Of a DNA stretch of 20,928 nucleotides, positions 7,982-16,229 are shown in pieces. Numbering within the stretch: position 1 is the first letter of the stretch; each line of letters opens with the position of its first letter. The notes beneath the pieces are model-generated. The model was given only the letters and a program-made list of their open reading frames with translations, was not told the origin of the DNA and did no database searches. The stretch is from Gammaproteobacteria bacterium UBA4475 (lineage in GTDB: Bacteria > Pseudomonadota > Gammaproteobacteria > Pseudomonadales > Azotimanducaceae), in assembly GCA_002389265.1 (NCBI GenBank), contig DGOD01000139.1, positions 1 through 20,928 on the forward strand, in the 5' to 3' direction. The position numbers and the translations under genes were made by a program.

Positions 7982-8020
7982 TTATTATTATTATTGTTGT
8001 TGCTGTTGCTGTTGCTGCTG
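7982..8020 (-). repeat. trinucleotide microsatellite: nine CAG/CAA codons followed by four TAA codons
   Basis: On the minus strand, 8020-7994 reads as nine glutamine codons, alternating CAG and CAA and then ending in three CAA. It continues in phase into TAA four times (7993-7982). CAA and TAA differ by one transition, so the stop block may be a mutated extension of the same repeat. Only the first TAA is needed for termination. Confidence 0.9.
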
Positions 8021-8854
8021 CAGCCGCTTAAAACCCTGGAACAAACCATCCAGGGTTTTCCACATTAACCCCGGTGCTCCATTGCCAATCGTGTTGCCGT
8101 CGAGGGTACCTACTGGCCAGACCTCATGACCCGAACTGGTGATGAGTATTTCATCCGCTGCTGCCAGTTCTGCGGCGCTGATATCTCGCTCTTCCAGCGC
8201 CAAATGGTGCGTCCGCGCCAACTCAACGACAACATCGCGGGTGATCCCATGCAACAGATGATGGGACTTCGGCGGCGTGATAATGATGCCATCTTTGACG
8301 ATAAAGATGTTGGAGGCGGTGGCTTCCATCGCCAGACCGTCGCGCATCAACACAGCATCATCAGCCCCCTGGCTAATTGCCTCGTTTTTAAGCATCCCGG
8401 CGGCAATCAAACTGACCGTCTTGATGTGACCTCGGGACCATCGAAAATCCTCCAGAGTCACCAACGAATAGGGCCGAATGACGGCTCTTTCGAGAATCGG
8501 CGCGGCATAAACCATCACCAATACGGTCGGGGTAACCCTGGGGTAGACATGATCTCGACCTGACGCCACACCCCGAGTCACCTGGATATAGACAAAGGCG
8601 TTGGTCTCGCCACTACGCCCCACTGCCTCTTCAATCAGATGGGACCAGGCATCTTGAGTCATGGGGTTGATCAGTTTGATTTCCGCCAGACTGTTATTCA
8701 GCCGATGGAGATGGCGCGCGAGGGTAAACACTCGACCGGCATAAACGGGAATCACCTCATAGATGCCATCACCAAACATAAAACCGCGATCCAGCACCGG
8801 GACTCGAGCCTCTTCGATGGACTGCCAGGAGCCGTTTAAATAGGAAATTGCCAT
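7991..8854 (-). CDS. class IV (fold-type IV) aminotransferase, D-amino-acid aminotransferase-like
   Basis: A 287-residue PLP enzyme expected to transfer amino groups between D-amino acids and 2-oxo acids in the cytoplasm. It shows the fold-type IV landmarks: DRGFMFGDGIYEV (22-34), the PLP lysine K145 in GHIKTVSL, E177 in AMEATASNIF, and the phosphate-binding ITSSG near 246-250. TRGVASGRDHVYP (93-105) resembles the RxH loop that binds the substrate carboxylate in D-alanine aminotransferases. This favours that activity over branched-chain aminotransferase or aminodeoxychorismate lyase, but does not prove it. GAGG is four to five bases upstream of the ATG. The last nine residues are all glutamine, an unusual tail beyond the normal family end. 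The gene converges with the propeller gene (63-base gap) and diverges from the carboxylase gene. Confidence 0.85.
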   Translation of the reverse strand: MAISYLNGSWQSIEEARVPVLDRGFMFGDGIYEVIPVYAGRVFTLARHLHRLNNSLAEIKLINPMTQDAWSHLIEEAVGRSGETNAFVYIQVTRGVASGRDHVYPRVTPTVLVMVYAAPILERAVIRPYSLVTLEDFRWSRGHIKTVSLIAAGMLKNEAISQGADDAVLMRDGLAMEATASNIFIVKDGIIITPPKSHHLLHGITRDVVVELARTHHLALEERDISAAELAAADEILITSSGHEVWPVGTLDGNTIGNGAPGLMWKTLDGLFQGFKRLQQQQQQQQQ

Positions 8855-8927
8855 ATTGCCTCAGATTTTTTTAAATCGAAGCTCATCATAGCCAGATTTC
8901 AGGGTTTCTTCACTGCCCGGATAATAA

Positions 8928-8936
8928 TGGTATATT
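8928..8936 (+). promoter_or_regulatory. candidate extended -10 promoter for the acyl-CoA carboxylase gene
   Basis: TGG followed by TATATT (8931-8936) is an extended -10 element with five of six consensus bases, inside the 220-base divergent region. No good -35 is seen. It would give a leader of roughly 130 bases. The opposite strand also contains TATTAT here (8926-8921), so the AT-rich block could serve either gene. Confidence 0.3.
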
Positions 8937-9074
8937 CTCCAACCTGTTTGTCGGCATTCGTGACCCAATGCATGTAGCGAGGCTAACACTTGACGGACCG
9001 CTCGCCCTTTCGCTGGCGTCTAATCTCGTCGTTGAGTTGGCCTGCGCGAAGCTCAGCAATAGAGAGACCTGACT

Positions 9075-12000
9075 ATGATAAAAAAATTACTGATCGCTAA
9101 CCGTGGCGAAATCGCTATTCGTATCGCCCGAGCCGCCAGCGACATGGGCATTGAGACCGTCGGTATCTGTTCTCAGGACGATCAAGCCGCGCTACATAAT
9201 CGCCGAGTTGATACCCCTGTTGTGCTTGAAGGTACTGGTGCTGCAGCCTATCTGGATGGCCCGCAGATTATCCAGACGGCCATCAAACATCAGTGTGACG
9301 GAATTCATCCAGGCTACGGATTTCTCAGTGAGAACGCCGACTTTGCCCGCTTGTGTGGCGAACACAAAATTTCCTTCGTCGGGCCTACCCCAGCGCAGCT
9401 GAGCTTATTTGGTGACAAGTCCCAGGCCCGCCTGCTCGCAGAGTCCTGCGGCGTCCCTATCATCAAAGGCACCAATGGCGACACGGATCTCGCGGCTGCC
9501 CAAGCATTTTTCCAACAGTTACCTCCTGGCGCACAGATGTTAATCAAGGCGCGAGCCGGCGGCGGTGGTCGAGGGATGCGCATCGTCGAGACCATTGAGC
9601 AACTGCCAAAGCTTTTAGAGCGCTGTCAAAGCGAAGCCAAAGCTGCATTTGGTGACGCTAGCGTTTACGTCGAGCAGCTGGTTCCCCGCGCCCGCCATAT
9701 CGAAATTCAGATCATCGGCGATGGCGAAAATATCTGCCATCTGTGGGAGCGGGAATGCAGTACTCAGCGCAATCATCAGAAAGTCATCGAGTTGGCCCCC
9801 GCTCCAGGCCTTGATCCCATCCTGCGTCAGTCGCTCATCGATGCGGCCATGACCATGGCCGCTAGTGCACAGTACCTGAGCTTGGGCACCTTCGAGTTTC
9901 TGCTGGACCGAGATAATCCGAGCCAATTCTACTTTATCGAAGCCAATCCGCGCTTGCAGGTCGAACATACTGTGACCGAAGCGGTAACCGGCATCGACTT
10001 GGTACAGACCCAATTGCACCTGGCCAACGGCGAAACCCTTGCTACCCTGGGACTGCTCGACAGCGACCGCCCCCTACCTCGGGGTTTTGCAATTCAGGCC
10101 CGCATCAACATGGAATCCCTGTCATTAAAGACACCAGCGAGTCCACGCTTCAAACCCACTGGCGGCACCTTGGCGGTGTTCGAACCACCCACCGGCCCTG
10201 GGATTCGAGTCGACTCATTTGGCTACGCCGGCTACCAGACCTCCACTCGGTTTGATTCATTGCTAGCGAAACTAATCGTCCACTCAAGCAGCCCTGAATT
10301 TGTTGACTGCGCTCGCAAGACTTATCGTGCCCTGACTGAATTTCGCATAGAGGGTTTTGACACCAACATTCCCTTTTTAATGAACCTAGTTCAATCCGAG
10401 GCGTTCAAGACCAACGATATTTATACTCGGTTCGTCGATGAAAACCTACCAGCACTGGCCACTCAGACGGAGCATGAGGCGCTGTACTTTAGCTCTACCC
10501 ATTCCACTAGCGCTGCTTCTGTCGAATCTGCCGACAGTCACACACTGGCAGGCTCAAAGCTCACCAGCAGGGATCCGTTAGCTGTGCTGAATCACGGCAA
10601 AGCTACCCCAGGAACACCTACGGAAAACACAGCACTGCAGAGTCAAGGACCCGCAGGCAGCACCGCTGTGAATGCGCCACTGCAGGGTACCGTGATCGAG
10701 CTCAGCGTCGAGCAGGGATCAACCGTCTATGTCGGGCAGCAGCTTGCCATCATGGAAGCGATGAAAATGGAGCATGTTATTACCGCGCCCATCAGCGGCA
10801 CGATTAAACTGTTAGCTTGCAGTGAAGGCGATGCGGTATTTGATGGTCACCAGCTTCTGTTCATCGAACCGGGCGATGTGGTTAATGCCGAAGCTGAGAT
10901 TGCCGTCGCGCTTGACCCTGATCATATACGGCCGGACCTTGCCGAGGCGAATGCGCGCCACGCTCTAGGCCTGGATAGTGCCCGACCTGAAGCGGTTGCT
11001 AAACGCCATGGCACAGGCCATCGCACGGTTCGCGAGAACCTCAAAGATCTCTATGACCCGAATACCTTTGTTGAATATGGGGCACTGACCATTGCAGCCC
11101 AGCGGCGCCGCCGTAAGGTCGATGACCTGATGCGCAATACGCCCGCCGACGGCATGGTCACCGGCATTGGCAGCGTGAATGGCGACTTGTTTCCAACCCA
11201 GGAAACTCAGTGCATCCTCATGAGTTACGACTATATGGTGCTGGCTGGCACTCAAGGCGGACAAAATCACCGCAAGAAAGACCGGATGTTTGAACTGGCC
11301 GAAACCCTGAAGCTACCGATTATTCTGATCGCCGAGGGCGGTGGTGGTCGTCCCGGCGACACCGACGGCCTGGGCATCGCCGGACTCGACTGCCTGGCAT
11401 TTGCTCTGTACGGCAAACTCAGTGGACTGGTGCCTCGAATTGGCATTACGACTGGCAGATGTTTTGCCGGCAACGCCGCACTGCTAGGTGCAAGTGATGT
11501 GGTGATTGCCACCAAGGACTCCAATATCGGCATGGGTGGACCCGCCATGATTGAGGGCGGCGGCCTGGGTATTTTTACGCCCGACGAAGTCGGCCCCATG
11601 TCCGTGCAGGTCAGCAATGGTGTCGTTGATATCGTCGTAGAAGATGAAGCCGAGGCTATGGTTGTTGCAAAAAAATACTTGTCTTACTTCCAAGGTCGAG
11701 TTGATCAATGGGAACGCCATGATCAGCGCTCACTGCGCGCCATTATTCCCGAAAACCGTCTGCGCATTTATGACATCCGCCAGCTGATTGAAACCCTCGC
11801 TGATGTAGACTCAGTGCTGGAACTTCGCGCCGGCTTCGGCCTGGGTATGATTACCGTGTTGGCTCGCATTGAAGGTCGCCCCATCGGCATTATCGCCAAC
11901 AACCCAGCCTTCTTATCCGGTGCCATTGATAGTCATGGGGCCGATAAAGCTGCACGATTCATGCAATTGTGTGATGCCTTCGATATTCCGATCCTGAGCC

Positions 12001-12482
12001 TATGCGACACACCGGGCATCATGGTCGGACCAGAAGCTGAAAAAACCGCGCTGGTGCGCCACGCTGCGCGCATGTTTGTCACGGGTTCGAGTATCACAGT
12101 GCCGTTATTTACGATTGTCTTACGTAAAGGCTATGGGCTTGGCGCCCAGGCAATGGCAGGCGGCGGATTCAAAGCTTCGATCTTTACGGTGACCTGGCCG
12201 ACCGGTGAATTCGGCGGCATGGGCCTGGAAGGCGCGGTGAAACTCGGTTATCGCAAGGAGCTCGAGGCCATTGAGGATCCCGAAGAGCGCGCTGCGGCGT
12301 TTGAGACTCGGGTTGCCTCTATGTACCAACATGGTAAAGCGGTGAATTACGCTACCGCCTTTGAGATTGACGATGTGATCGATCCCGTTGAGTCACGGCA
12401 GTGGATCCTGGCCGGCTTGAAGTCAACGCCCGCGGTTGTTCCCCGCCATGGCAAGAAGCGACCGTTTATCGACACCTGGTAG
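9075..12482 (+). CDS. single-chain biotin-dependent acyl-CoA carboxylase (BC, biotinyl and CT domains in one protein)
   Basis: A 1135-residue fused carboxylase that uses ATP and bicarbonate to carboxylate an acyl-CoA. Residues 1 to about 450 are biotin carboxylase: LLIANRGEIAIRIAR, the ATP loop GGGGRGM, HQKVIELAPAPG, and active-site E289, N291 and R293 in EANPRLQVEH. A Ser/Thr-rich linker with DPLAVLNHG follows. The biotinyl domain carries K564 in MEAMKMEH. From about 620 to the end is a complete carboxyltransferase with both halves; AEGGGGRPGDTD lies in the N-half and TWPTGEFGGMGLEGAV in the C-half. This order and size match single-chain long-chain acyl-CoA carboxylase (LCC) rather than acetyl-CoA carboxylase, pyruvate carboxylase or urea carboxylase. 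Substrate range is inferred by family only. The biotin ligase is not in the window. The stop lies seven bases from the stop of the convergent permease gene. Confidence 0.92.
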   Translation: MIKKLLIANRGEIAIRIARAASDMGIETVGICSQDDQAALHNRRVDTPVVLEGTGAAAYLDGPQIIQTAIKHQCDGIHPGYGFLSENADFARLCGEHKISFVGPTPAQLSLFGDKSQARLLAESCGVPIIKGTNGDTDLAAAQAFFQQLPPGAQMLIKARAGGGGRGMRIVETIEQLPKLLERCQSEAKAAFGDASVYVEQLVPRARHIEIQIIGDGENICHLWERECSTQRNHQKVIELAPAPGLDPILRQSLIDAAMTMAASAQYLSLGTFEFLLDRDNPSQFYFIEANPRLQVEHTVTEAVTGIDLVQTQLHLANGETLATLGLLDSDRPLPRGFAIQARINMESLSLKTPASPRFKPTGGTLAVFEPPTGPGIRVDSFGYAGYQTSTRFDSLLAKLIVHSSSPEFVDCARKTYRALTEFRIEGFDTNIPFLMNLVQSEAFKTNDIYTRFVDENLPALATQTEHEALYFSSTHSTSAASVESADSHTLAGSKLTSRDPLAVLNHGKATPGTPTENTALQSQGPAGSTAVNAPLQGTVIELSVEQGSTVYVGQQLAIMEAMKMEHVITAPISGTIKLLACSEGDAVFDGHQLLFIEPGDVVNAEAEIAVALDPDHIRPDLAEANARHALGLDSARPEAVAKRHGTGHRTVRENLKDLYDPNTFVEYGALTIAAQRRRRKVDDLMRNTPADGMVTGIGSVNGDLFPTQETQCILMSYDYMVLAGTQGGQNHRKKDRMFELAETLKLPIILIAEGGGGRPGDTDGLGIAGLDCLAFALYGKLSGLVPRIGITTGRCFAGNAALLGASDVVIATKDSNIGMGGPAMIEGGGLGIFTPDEVGPMSVQVSNGVVDIVVEDEAEAMVVAKKYLSYFQGRVDQWERHDQRSLRAIIPENRLRIYDIRQLIETLADVDSVLELRAGFGLGMITVLARIEGRPIGIIANNPAFLSGAIDSHGADKAARFMQLCDAFDIPILSLCDTPGIMVGPEAEKTALVRHAARMFVTGSSITVPLFTIVLRKGYGLGAQAMAGGGFKASIFTVTWPTGEFGGMGLEGAVKLGYRKELEAIEDPEERAAAFETRVASMYQHGKAVNYATAFEIDDVIDPVESRQWILAGLKSTPAVVPRHGKKRPFIDTW

Positions 12483-12489
12483 CTCAGAA

Positions 12490-13698
12490 CTACTCGTGGC
12501 GTAGCGCCTCAATTGGCGCCATGTGAGCGGCCCGACGGGCAGGAAAATAGCCGAACACGACGCCGATGACTGTCGCGAAGCTGAACCCGAGCAGAATAAT
12601 GCCCAGGTTCAGCACAAACGGCACCCCGATCATATCGGTGATAGCCAGTGTTGCCAGGATTGCGAGGGCAATACCCAGCAGGCCACCAATCGCCGAGAGG
12701 ACAACCGCCTCAACCAGAAACTGTAACAATACATCGCGCATCAGAGCGCCGATCGCCAGTCGAATTCCAATTTCCCGGGTCCGCTCCGTCACTGAAACCA
12801 ACATGATGTTCATGATACCGATTCCACCTACCAGCAAGCTGACGGCAGCGACGGTACCCAGTAGAGCTGTCAAAATTGTCAGGGTGCCGGCAAGGGTTTC
12901 GCCTATCTCCCGAGTACTCATCATTGTAAAATTATCATCTTCATTGACAGCGATATGCCGGCGCTCGCGCAACAGGGCCTCCAAACTAACCTGCAGCGCA
13001 GCCACCGAATCGCCACTGTTGGCAGAGACCTGGATCAGGCCAATATCCTGGTTACCACTGATGCGGCGCTGAAAGGTTCGAATAGGCATCAGAATCAGAT
13101 TGTCCTGATCACTGCCCATCGCTGACTGGCCTTTGGCGGCAAGCAAGCCAATGACTCGACATGCCATCTTGCCCAGACGCAGGCGAGCACCCAGCGCCGG
13201 CTCATCGCCAAACAATTCACGTTGAACTGTCGCGCCGACAATACACACGGCACTGCCGGATACCAACTCGGTGCTAGAGAAGCGTCGACCCGCATTGATT
13301 GGCCACTCGCGCACTGTGAAGAAGGCGTTGTCTGTGCCTGTGACTGCGCTCAGCCAATTGCCATTACCAACGACTGCGGTCAGGCTCGAGCTCGCCAGCG
13401 GTGCCGCGGCCTTCAAGCCATCGATATCGCGTCGAATTGCCTCAATATCGGCGCGCCGAAAAGCTGGCGCACCGACCCCGCCATGAACAGGACCCATTCG
13501 TCTGGACGGCACTATCATCACCAGGTTGCTGCCAAGACTCTGAATCTGCTGACTGACCTGCATAGTCGCACCGTCACCGACGGTGATCATCGTTACAACC
13601 GCAGCTACGCCAATAACAATACCAAGCATGGTGAGAAAAGACCGCAGCGCATTTCTTCGAATCTCCTGCAATGCCAACCCAAGCGCATTCCAAAGCAT
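12490..13698 (-). CDS. MacB-type ABC transporter permease
   Basis: A 402-residue inner-membrane protein of the MacB/FtsX family. One helix lies near the N-terminus (about 20-40, preceded by RRNALRSFLTMLGI). A periplasmic domain spans about 41-272. Three helices follow (about 275-300, 325-355, 364-385). The conserved cytoplasmic stretch VTERTREIGIRLAIGA (303-318) and the C-terminal PARRAA are present. Its ATP-binding domain is encoded separately by the upstream gene; E. coli MacB has both in one chain. The start overlaps the ATPase stop by one base (TGATG), so the two are translationally coupled. With the adaptor it should form a tripartite efflux pump moving a peptide, lipid or drug. The substrate is unknown, and the outer-membrane TolC partner is not in this window. 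Confidence 0.9.
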   Translation of the reverse strand: MLWNALGLALQEIRRNALRSFLTMLGIVIGVAAVVTMITVGDGATMQVSQQIQSLGSNLVMIVPSRRMGPVHGGVGAPAFRRADIEAIRRDIDGLKAAAPLASSSLTAVVGNGNWLSAVTGTDNAFFTVREWPINAGRRFSSTELVSGSAVCIVGATVQRELFGDEPALGARLRLGKMACRVIGLLAAKGQSAMGSDQDNLILMPIRTFQRRISGNQDIGLIQVSANSGDSVAALQVSLEALLRERRHIAVNEDDNFTMMSTREIGETLAGTLTILTALLGTVAAVSLLVGGIGIMNIMLVSVTERTREIGIRLAIGALMRDVLLQFLVEAVVLSAIGGLLGIALAILATLAITDMIGVPFVLNLGIILLGFSFATVIGVVFGYFPARRAAHMAPIEALRHE

Positions 13699-14396
13699 CA
13701 GGCTGACTCTGATTGGTGCTGGTCAGACGTCACGTGGCCATCGACAAAATAAACCGTACGGTGGGCTATGGCGGCGACCAGCGGATCATGAGTGACCATC
13801 ACGACAGTAATCCCTTGCTCCCGGTTCAGCGCCTCAATCAGCGCCATGATCTCCTGACTGGTATGGGAATCAAGATTCCCAGTGGGCTCATCTGCCAGCA
13901 ACAGGGTCGGGCGCGTGACTATCGCACGGGCAATGGCGACACGCTGTTGCTGACCCACCGACAGTTCATTCGCTGTGTGATCAACCCATTGTTCGAGTTT
14001 TACAGTCTGCAGTGCCTCGTGGGCGAGTTGTCGCCGAGCACCCCGGTCGACTCGACGATAAATCAATGGTAACTCAACATTTTCCAGTGCTGTGGTTCGC
14101 GCTAACAGGTTAAATCCCTGGAACACGAAGCCAATATAGTGCCGTCTCAGGATGGCCAACCGATCATGGTCAAGGCCCGTCACTTCAACACCATTGAACT
14201 GATATGCGCCCTGGGTCGGCACATCGAGACAGCCAATAATATTCATAAAGGTGGATTTTCCCGAACCGCTTGGCCCCATAATCGCGACAAATTCGCCAGA
14301 CTGAATTTCCAGATCCACATGATTCAGAGCCCATAGCCTCGACTGGCCGGCACCGTAAACCTTACTCAGACCCGTCACTCGAATCAGCGGCGGCAT
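13698..14396 (-). CDS. MacB/LolD-type ABC transporter ATP-binding protein
   Basis: A 232-residue ATPase that powers the adjacent permease. Visible motifs are Walker A GPSGSGKST (41-49), Q-loop Q93, signature LSVGQ (145-149), Walker B LLLADE (165-170) with D-loop residues GNLD, and switch H203. The signature has Val where most relatives have Gly (LSGGQ). A TTG start at 14459 would overlap the adaptor gene by 62 bases. The ATG at 14396 is preferred: it lies one base after the adaptor stop, has GGGAG nine bases upstream, and gives the usual family length. It is the middle gene of a three-gene efflux operon. Confidence 0.92.
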   Translation of the reverse strand: MPPLIRVTGLSKVYGAGQSRLWALNHVDLEIQSGEFVAIMGPSGSGKSTFMNIIGCLDVPTQGAYQFNGVEVTGLDHDRLAILRRHYIGFVFQGFNLLARTTALENVELPLIYRRVDRGARRQLAHEALQTVKLEQWVDHTANELSVGQQQRVAIARAIVTRPTLLLADEPTGNLDSHTSQEIMALIEALNREQGITVVMVTHDPLVAAIAHRTVYFVDGHVTSDQHQSESA

Positions 14397-14397
14397 A

Positions 14398-15669
14398 TTA
14401 ACTGGCTCCCTGCAGACCGGTAATGACCAGGGTACCCGCTTCAATACCTGCGGCATCAATCACGGTATAGCGGCCATCAGTCAAGCCGGTGTCGACCTTT
14501 ACCGCCCTGGGCTCACCGGCATCCAATACCCAAACGTCGACCTCGTTGCCGGCTGCCAGCGTGGATCGAGATACGCTGCGGTGGCGAGGCATCAGCATAG
14601 ACAAGACACTGCCGCCGGAACGGTCATCCGCGGCTTCATCTGGCGGGACAAATCTCAGAGCCGAGTTCGGGACAACCAATGCGTCCTCAACCAACGCGGT
14701 CTGGATTTCTGCGGTCGCTGTCATGCCCGGCCTGAGAGACAGATCGTCATTAGTCACGTCAAGCAGCGTCTCATAGGTGACAACACCCTCTACCGTCCGC
14801 GGTGCATAGCGAACCTGAGTGACGATAGCGTCGAAATTCCGACCTGGATAGGCATCAACTGTAAACATCGCCGACTGCCCTTGCTTCAGACTGCCGACAT
14901 CAGCCTCATCGACGTCGACGTGCAAAGTCATGCGCCGTAGGTCCTCTGCCAGAGAAAACAGTATGGGCGTATTGAACGCCGCGGCCACTGTCTGCCCTGG
15001 TTCCACATTCCGGCTCAAGACAATACCGCTGATGGGCGCCCTGATAACCGCTTTAGACAGTTTGCTGGTCGCCGCATCAAGCACGGCCAGGCCCTGCTCG
15101 ACTTGCGCGGCGGCAGCGGCGAGATCCGCATTGGCTCGCGCCAACGCTGCTGTACTGGTATCGAGATCCTCGACCGGTGCCAGCTGTTGCGCAACCAGAT
15201 CACTGCGCCGCTGATATTTTATGTTAGATTCAGTAAGCGTAGCCTGAGCCTGATCGACTCGCGCCCGGGCCAATTGCAACGCCGCGCGGTATTGAACGAC
15301 CGAGGCGTCAAGCTCAGCAGTGTCGAGACGAGCCAGCACTTGATCAGTTTGGACCTGGTCATTGAAATCGACCTTGACACTGATGATCTTGCCAGACAAT
15401 TCGCTTCCCACGTCCACCTGGTTGACGGGAGCAAGCTTGCCTGTGGCCGTGATAGAGACTCTTAAATCCTGGCGTGAGACGGGCACCGTCTTAAACCCGG
15501 TCGCGACTTCCGCTGGCACAAACAACCAATAGCGCACCGCTGCCAACGTCAGGATTACGACCAGACCGACAGACATCCACTTCAACCATATTGACCGGCG
15601 GCCAGAGCCTGGATCTTCGCGCAATACGGCGAGCACATCTGCTGTTTCACGACTGAATTGATCCTGCAT
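14398..15669 (-). CDS. MacA/HlyD-type periplasmic adaptor (membrane fusion protein)
   Basis: A 423-residue adaptor anchored by one N-terminal helix (about 31-50) after a short cytoplasmic tail. The rest is periplasmic: a split lipoyl domain (VGSELSGKIISVKVDFNDQV and, after the hairpin, VIRAPISGIVLSRNVEPGQTV), an alpha-helical coiled-coil hairpin rich in Ala, Arg and Gln between them, then beta-barrel and membrane-proximal domains. The hairpin would contact a TolC-type channel. A low-complexity insertion with PDEAADDRSGGS lies in the C-terminal part. The ATG at 15669 has AGAGG seven bases upstream and is preferred over the in-frame TTG at 15687. It is the first gene of the operon and ends one base before the ATPase start. 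Confidence 0.9.
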   Translation of the reverse strand: MQDQFSRETADVLAVLREDPGSGRRSIWLKWMSVGLVVILTLAAVRYWLFVPAEVATGFKTVPVSRQDLRVSITATGKLAPVNQVDVGSELSGKIISVKVDFNDQVQTDQVLARLDTAELDASVVQYRAALQLARARVDQAQATLTESNIKYQRRSDLVAQQLAPVEDLDTSTAALARANADLAAAAAQVEQGLAVLDAATSKLSKAVIRAPISGIVLSRNVEPGQTVAAAFNTPILFSLAEDLRRMTLHVDVDEADVGSLKQGQSAMFTVDAYPGRNFDAIVTQVRYAPRTVEGVVTYETLLDVTNDDLSLRPGMTATAEIQTALVEDALVVPNSALRFVPPDEAADDRSGGSVLSMLMPRHRSVSRSTLAAGNEVDVWVLDAGEPRAVKVDTGLTDGRYTVIDAAGIEAGTLVITGLQGAS

Positions 15670-15873
15670 CAAAAGCCTCTGAAACAAGCAGCCATCACAG
15701 CCCGAATGAGCGTGTGTCTAAATTTCAGTCAGCCTAGCCAGTACCGACGCCAAGCGCCATGACATCGGTCAAGGAGACATTCGCTGGCTGATAAGGTTTG
15801 TGCGGCAGGCGACGCCGGAACTGCGCCTCGACGACAACCCACGGTAAAAGCTGGTTGTTATCAAGCAGGACAA

Positions 15874-16167
15874 TTGCTAACTTCGTCCCTCATGAAACAA
15901 GCACTCAGAAGACTATTCGCACTACTACTGAATTACTTTGAATCCGGTACCGGCGACTTTGAATACAAACCATCCCACCGCGTCATCCTATTGGTGATGA
16001 GTGGCATGTTTCTTGGCCTGGCAACATTGGTCCTGGCAATGATGCCGGAGGATGACTATGGCTATTTTTTCCCCGTGTTAATCTTTGGTGGCACCGGCTG
16101 TCTTGGCCTGATCATCGGCTTCCTGGGTCACGATCGCGCGGTCGCCAGGATCTGGGGTTCACGCTAG
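15874..16167 (+). CDS. small hypothetical membrane protein (two helices)
   Basis: A protein of 97 residues (TTG start) or 91 residues (ATG at 15892), not recognised as a named family. A basic, aromatic N-terminus (LRRLFALLLNYF) is followed by two strongly hydrophobic segments, about 38-57 and 65-85, joined by an acidic turn (MPEDDYGYF), and a basic tail. It is likely an inner-membrane hairpin. GGA is three to four bases before the TTG, while the ATG has no clear ribosome site, so the start is undecided. It diverges from the efflux operon and precedes the NADAR gene by 62 bases on the same strand. Confidence 0.62.
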   Translation: MLTSSLMKQALRRLFALLLNYFESGTGDFEYKPSHRVILLVMSGMFLGLATLVLAMMPEDDYGYFFPVLIFGGTGCLGLIIGFLGHDRAVARIWGSR

Positions 16168-16229
16168 GTGAGCAACACGGCAGTCCCCGATTCAAGACCT
16201 AAGACTTTACGCAACGAAAAGCACGCCCT

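Noticed and set aside
7994..8020. The CAG/CAA tract as a CRISPR or regulatory repeat array
   Set aside because: It is a simple three-base repeat in frame at the end of a gene, with no spacers.
8126..8563. Plus-strand 145-codon open frame opposite the aminotransferase
   Set aside because: The minus strand has the PLP lysine, glutamate and loop motifs of the family; the plus frame shows none and starts without a ribosome site.
12566..13072. Plus-strand 168-codon open frame opposite the permease gene
   Set aside because: The composition (many Arg, Ser, Pro, Ile in monotone order) is typical of the antisense of a hydrophobic protein, and the opposite strand encodes a clear MacB permease.
13222..13752. 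Plus-strand 176-codon open frame opposite the permease/ATPase junction
   Set aside because: It runs antisense across two coupled genes with family motifs. The predicted protein is rich in Cys, His and Asn without any motif.
14397..14459. Longer TTG start for the ABC ATPase
   Set aside because: It would overlap the adaptor gene by 62 bases and add residues outside the family's usual length. The ATG at 14396 has a ribosome site.
15760..15771. Small palindrome TGAC-N4-GTCA upstream of the efflux operon as an operator
   Set aside because: Four-base arms are expected by chance in any intergenic region, and no second copy or promoter overlap was seen.
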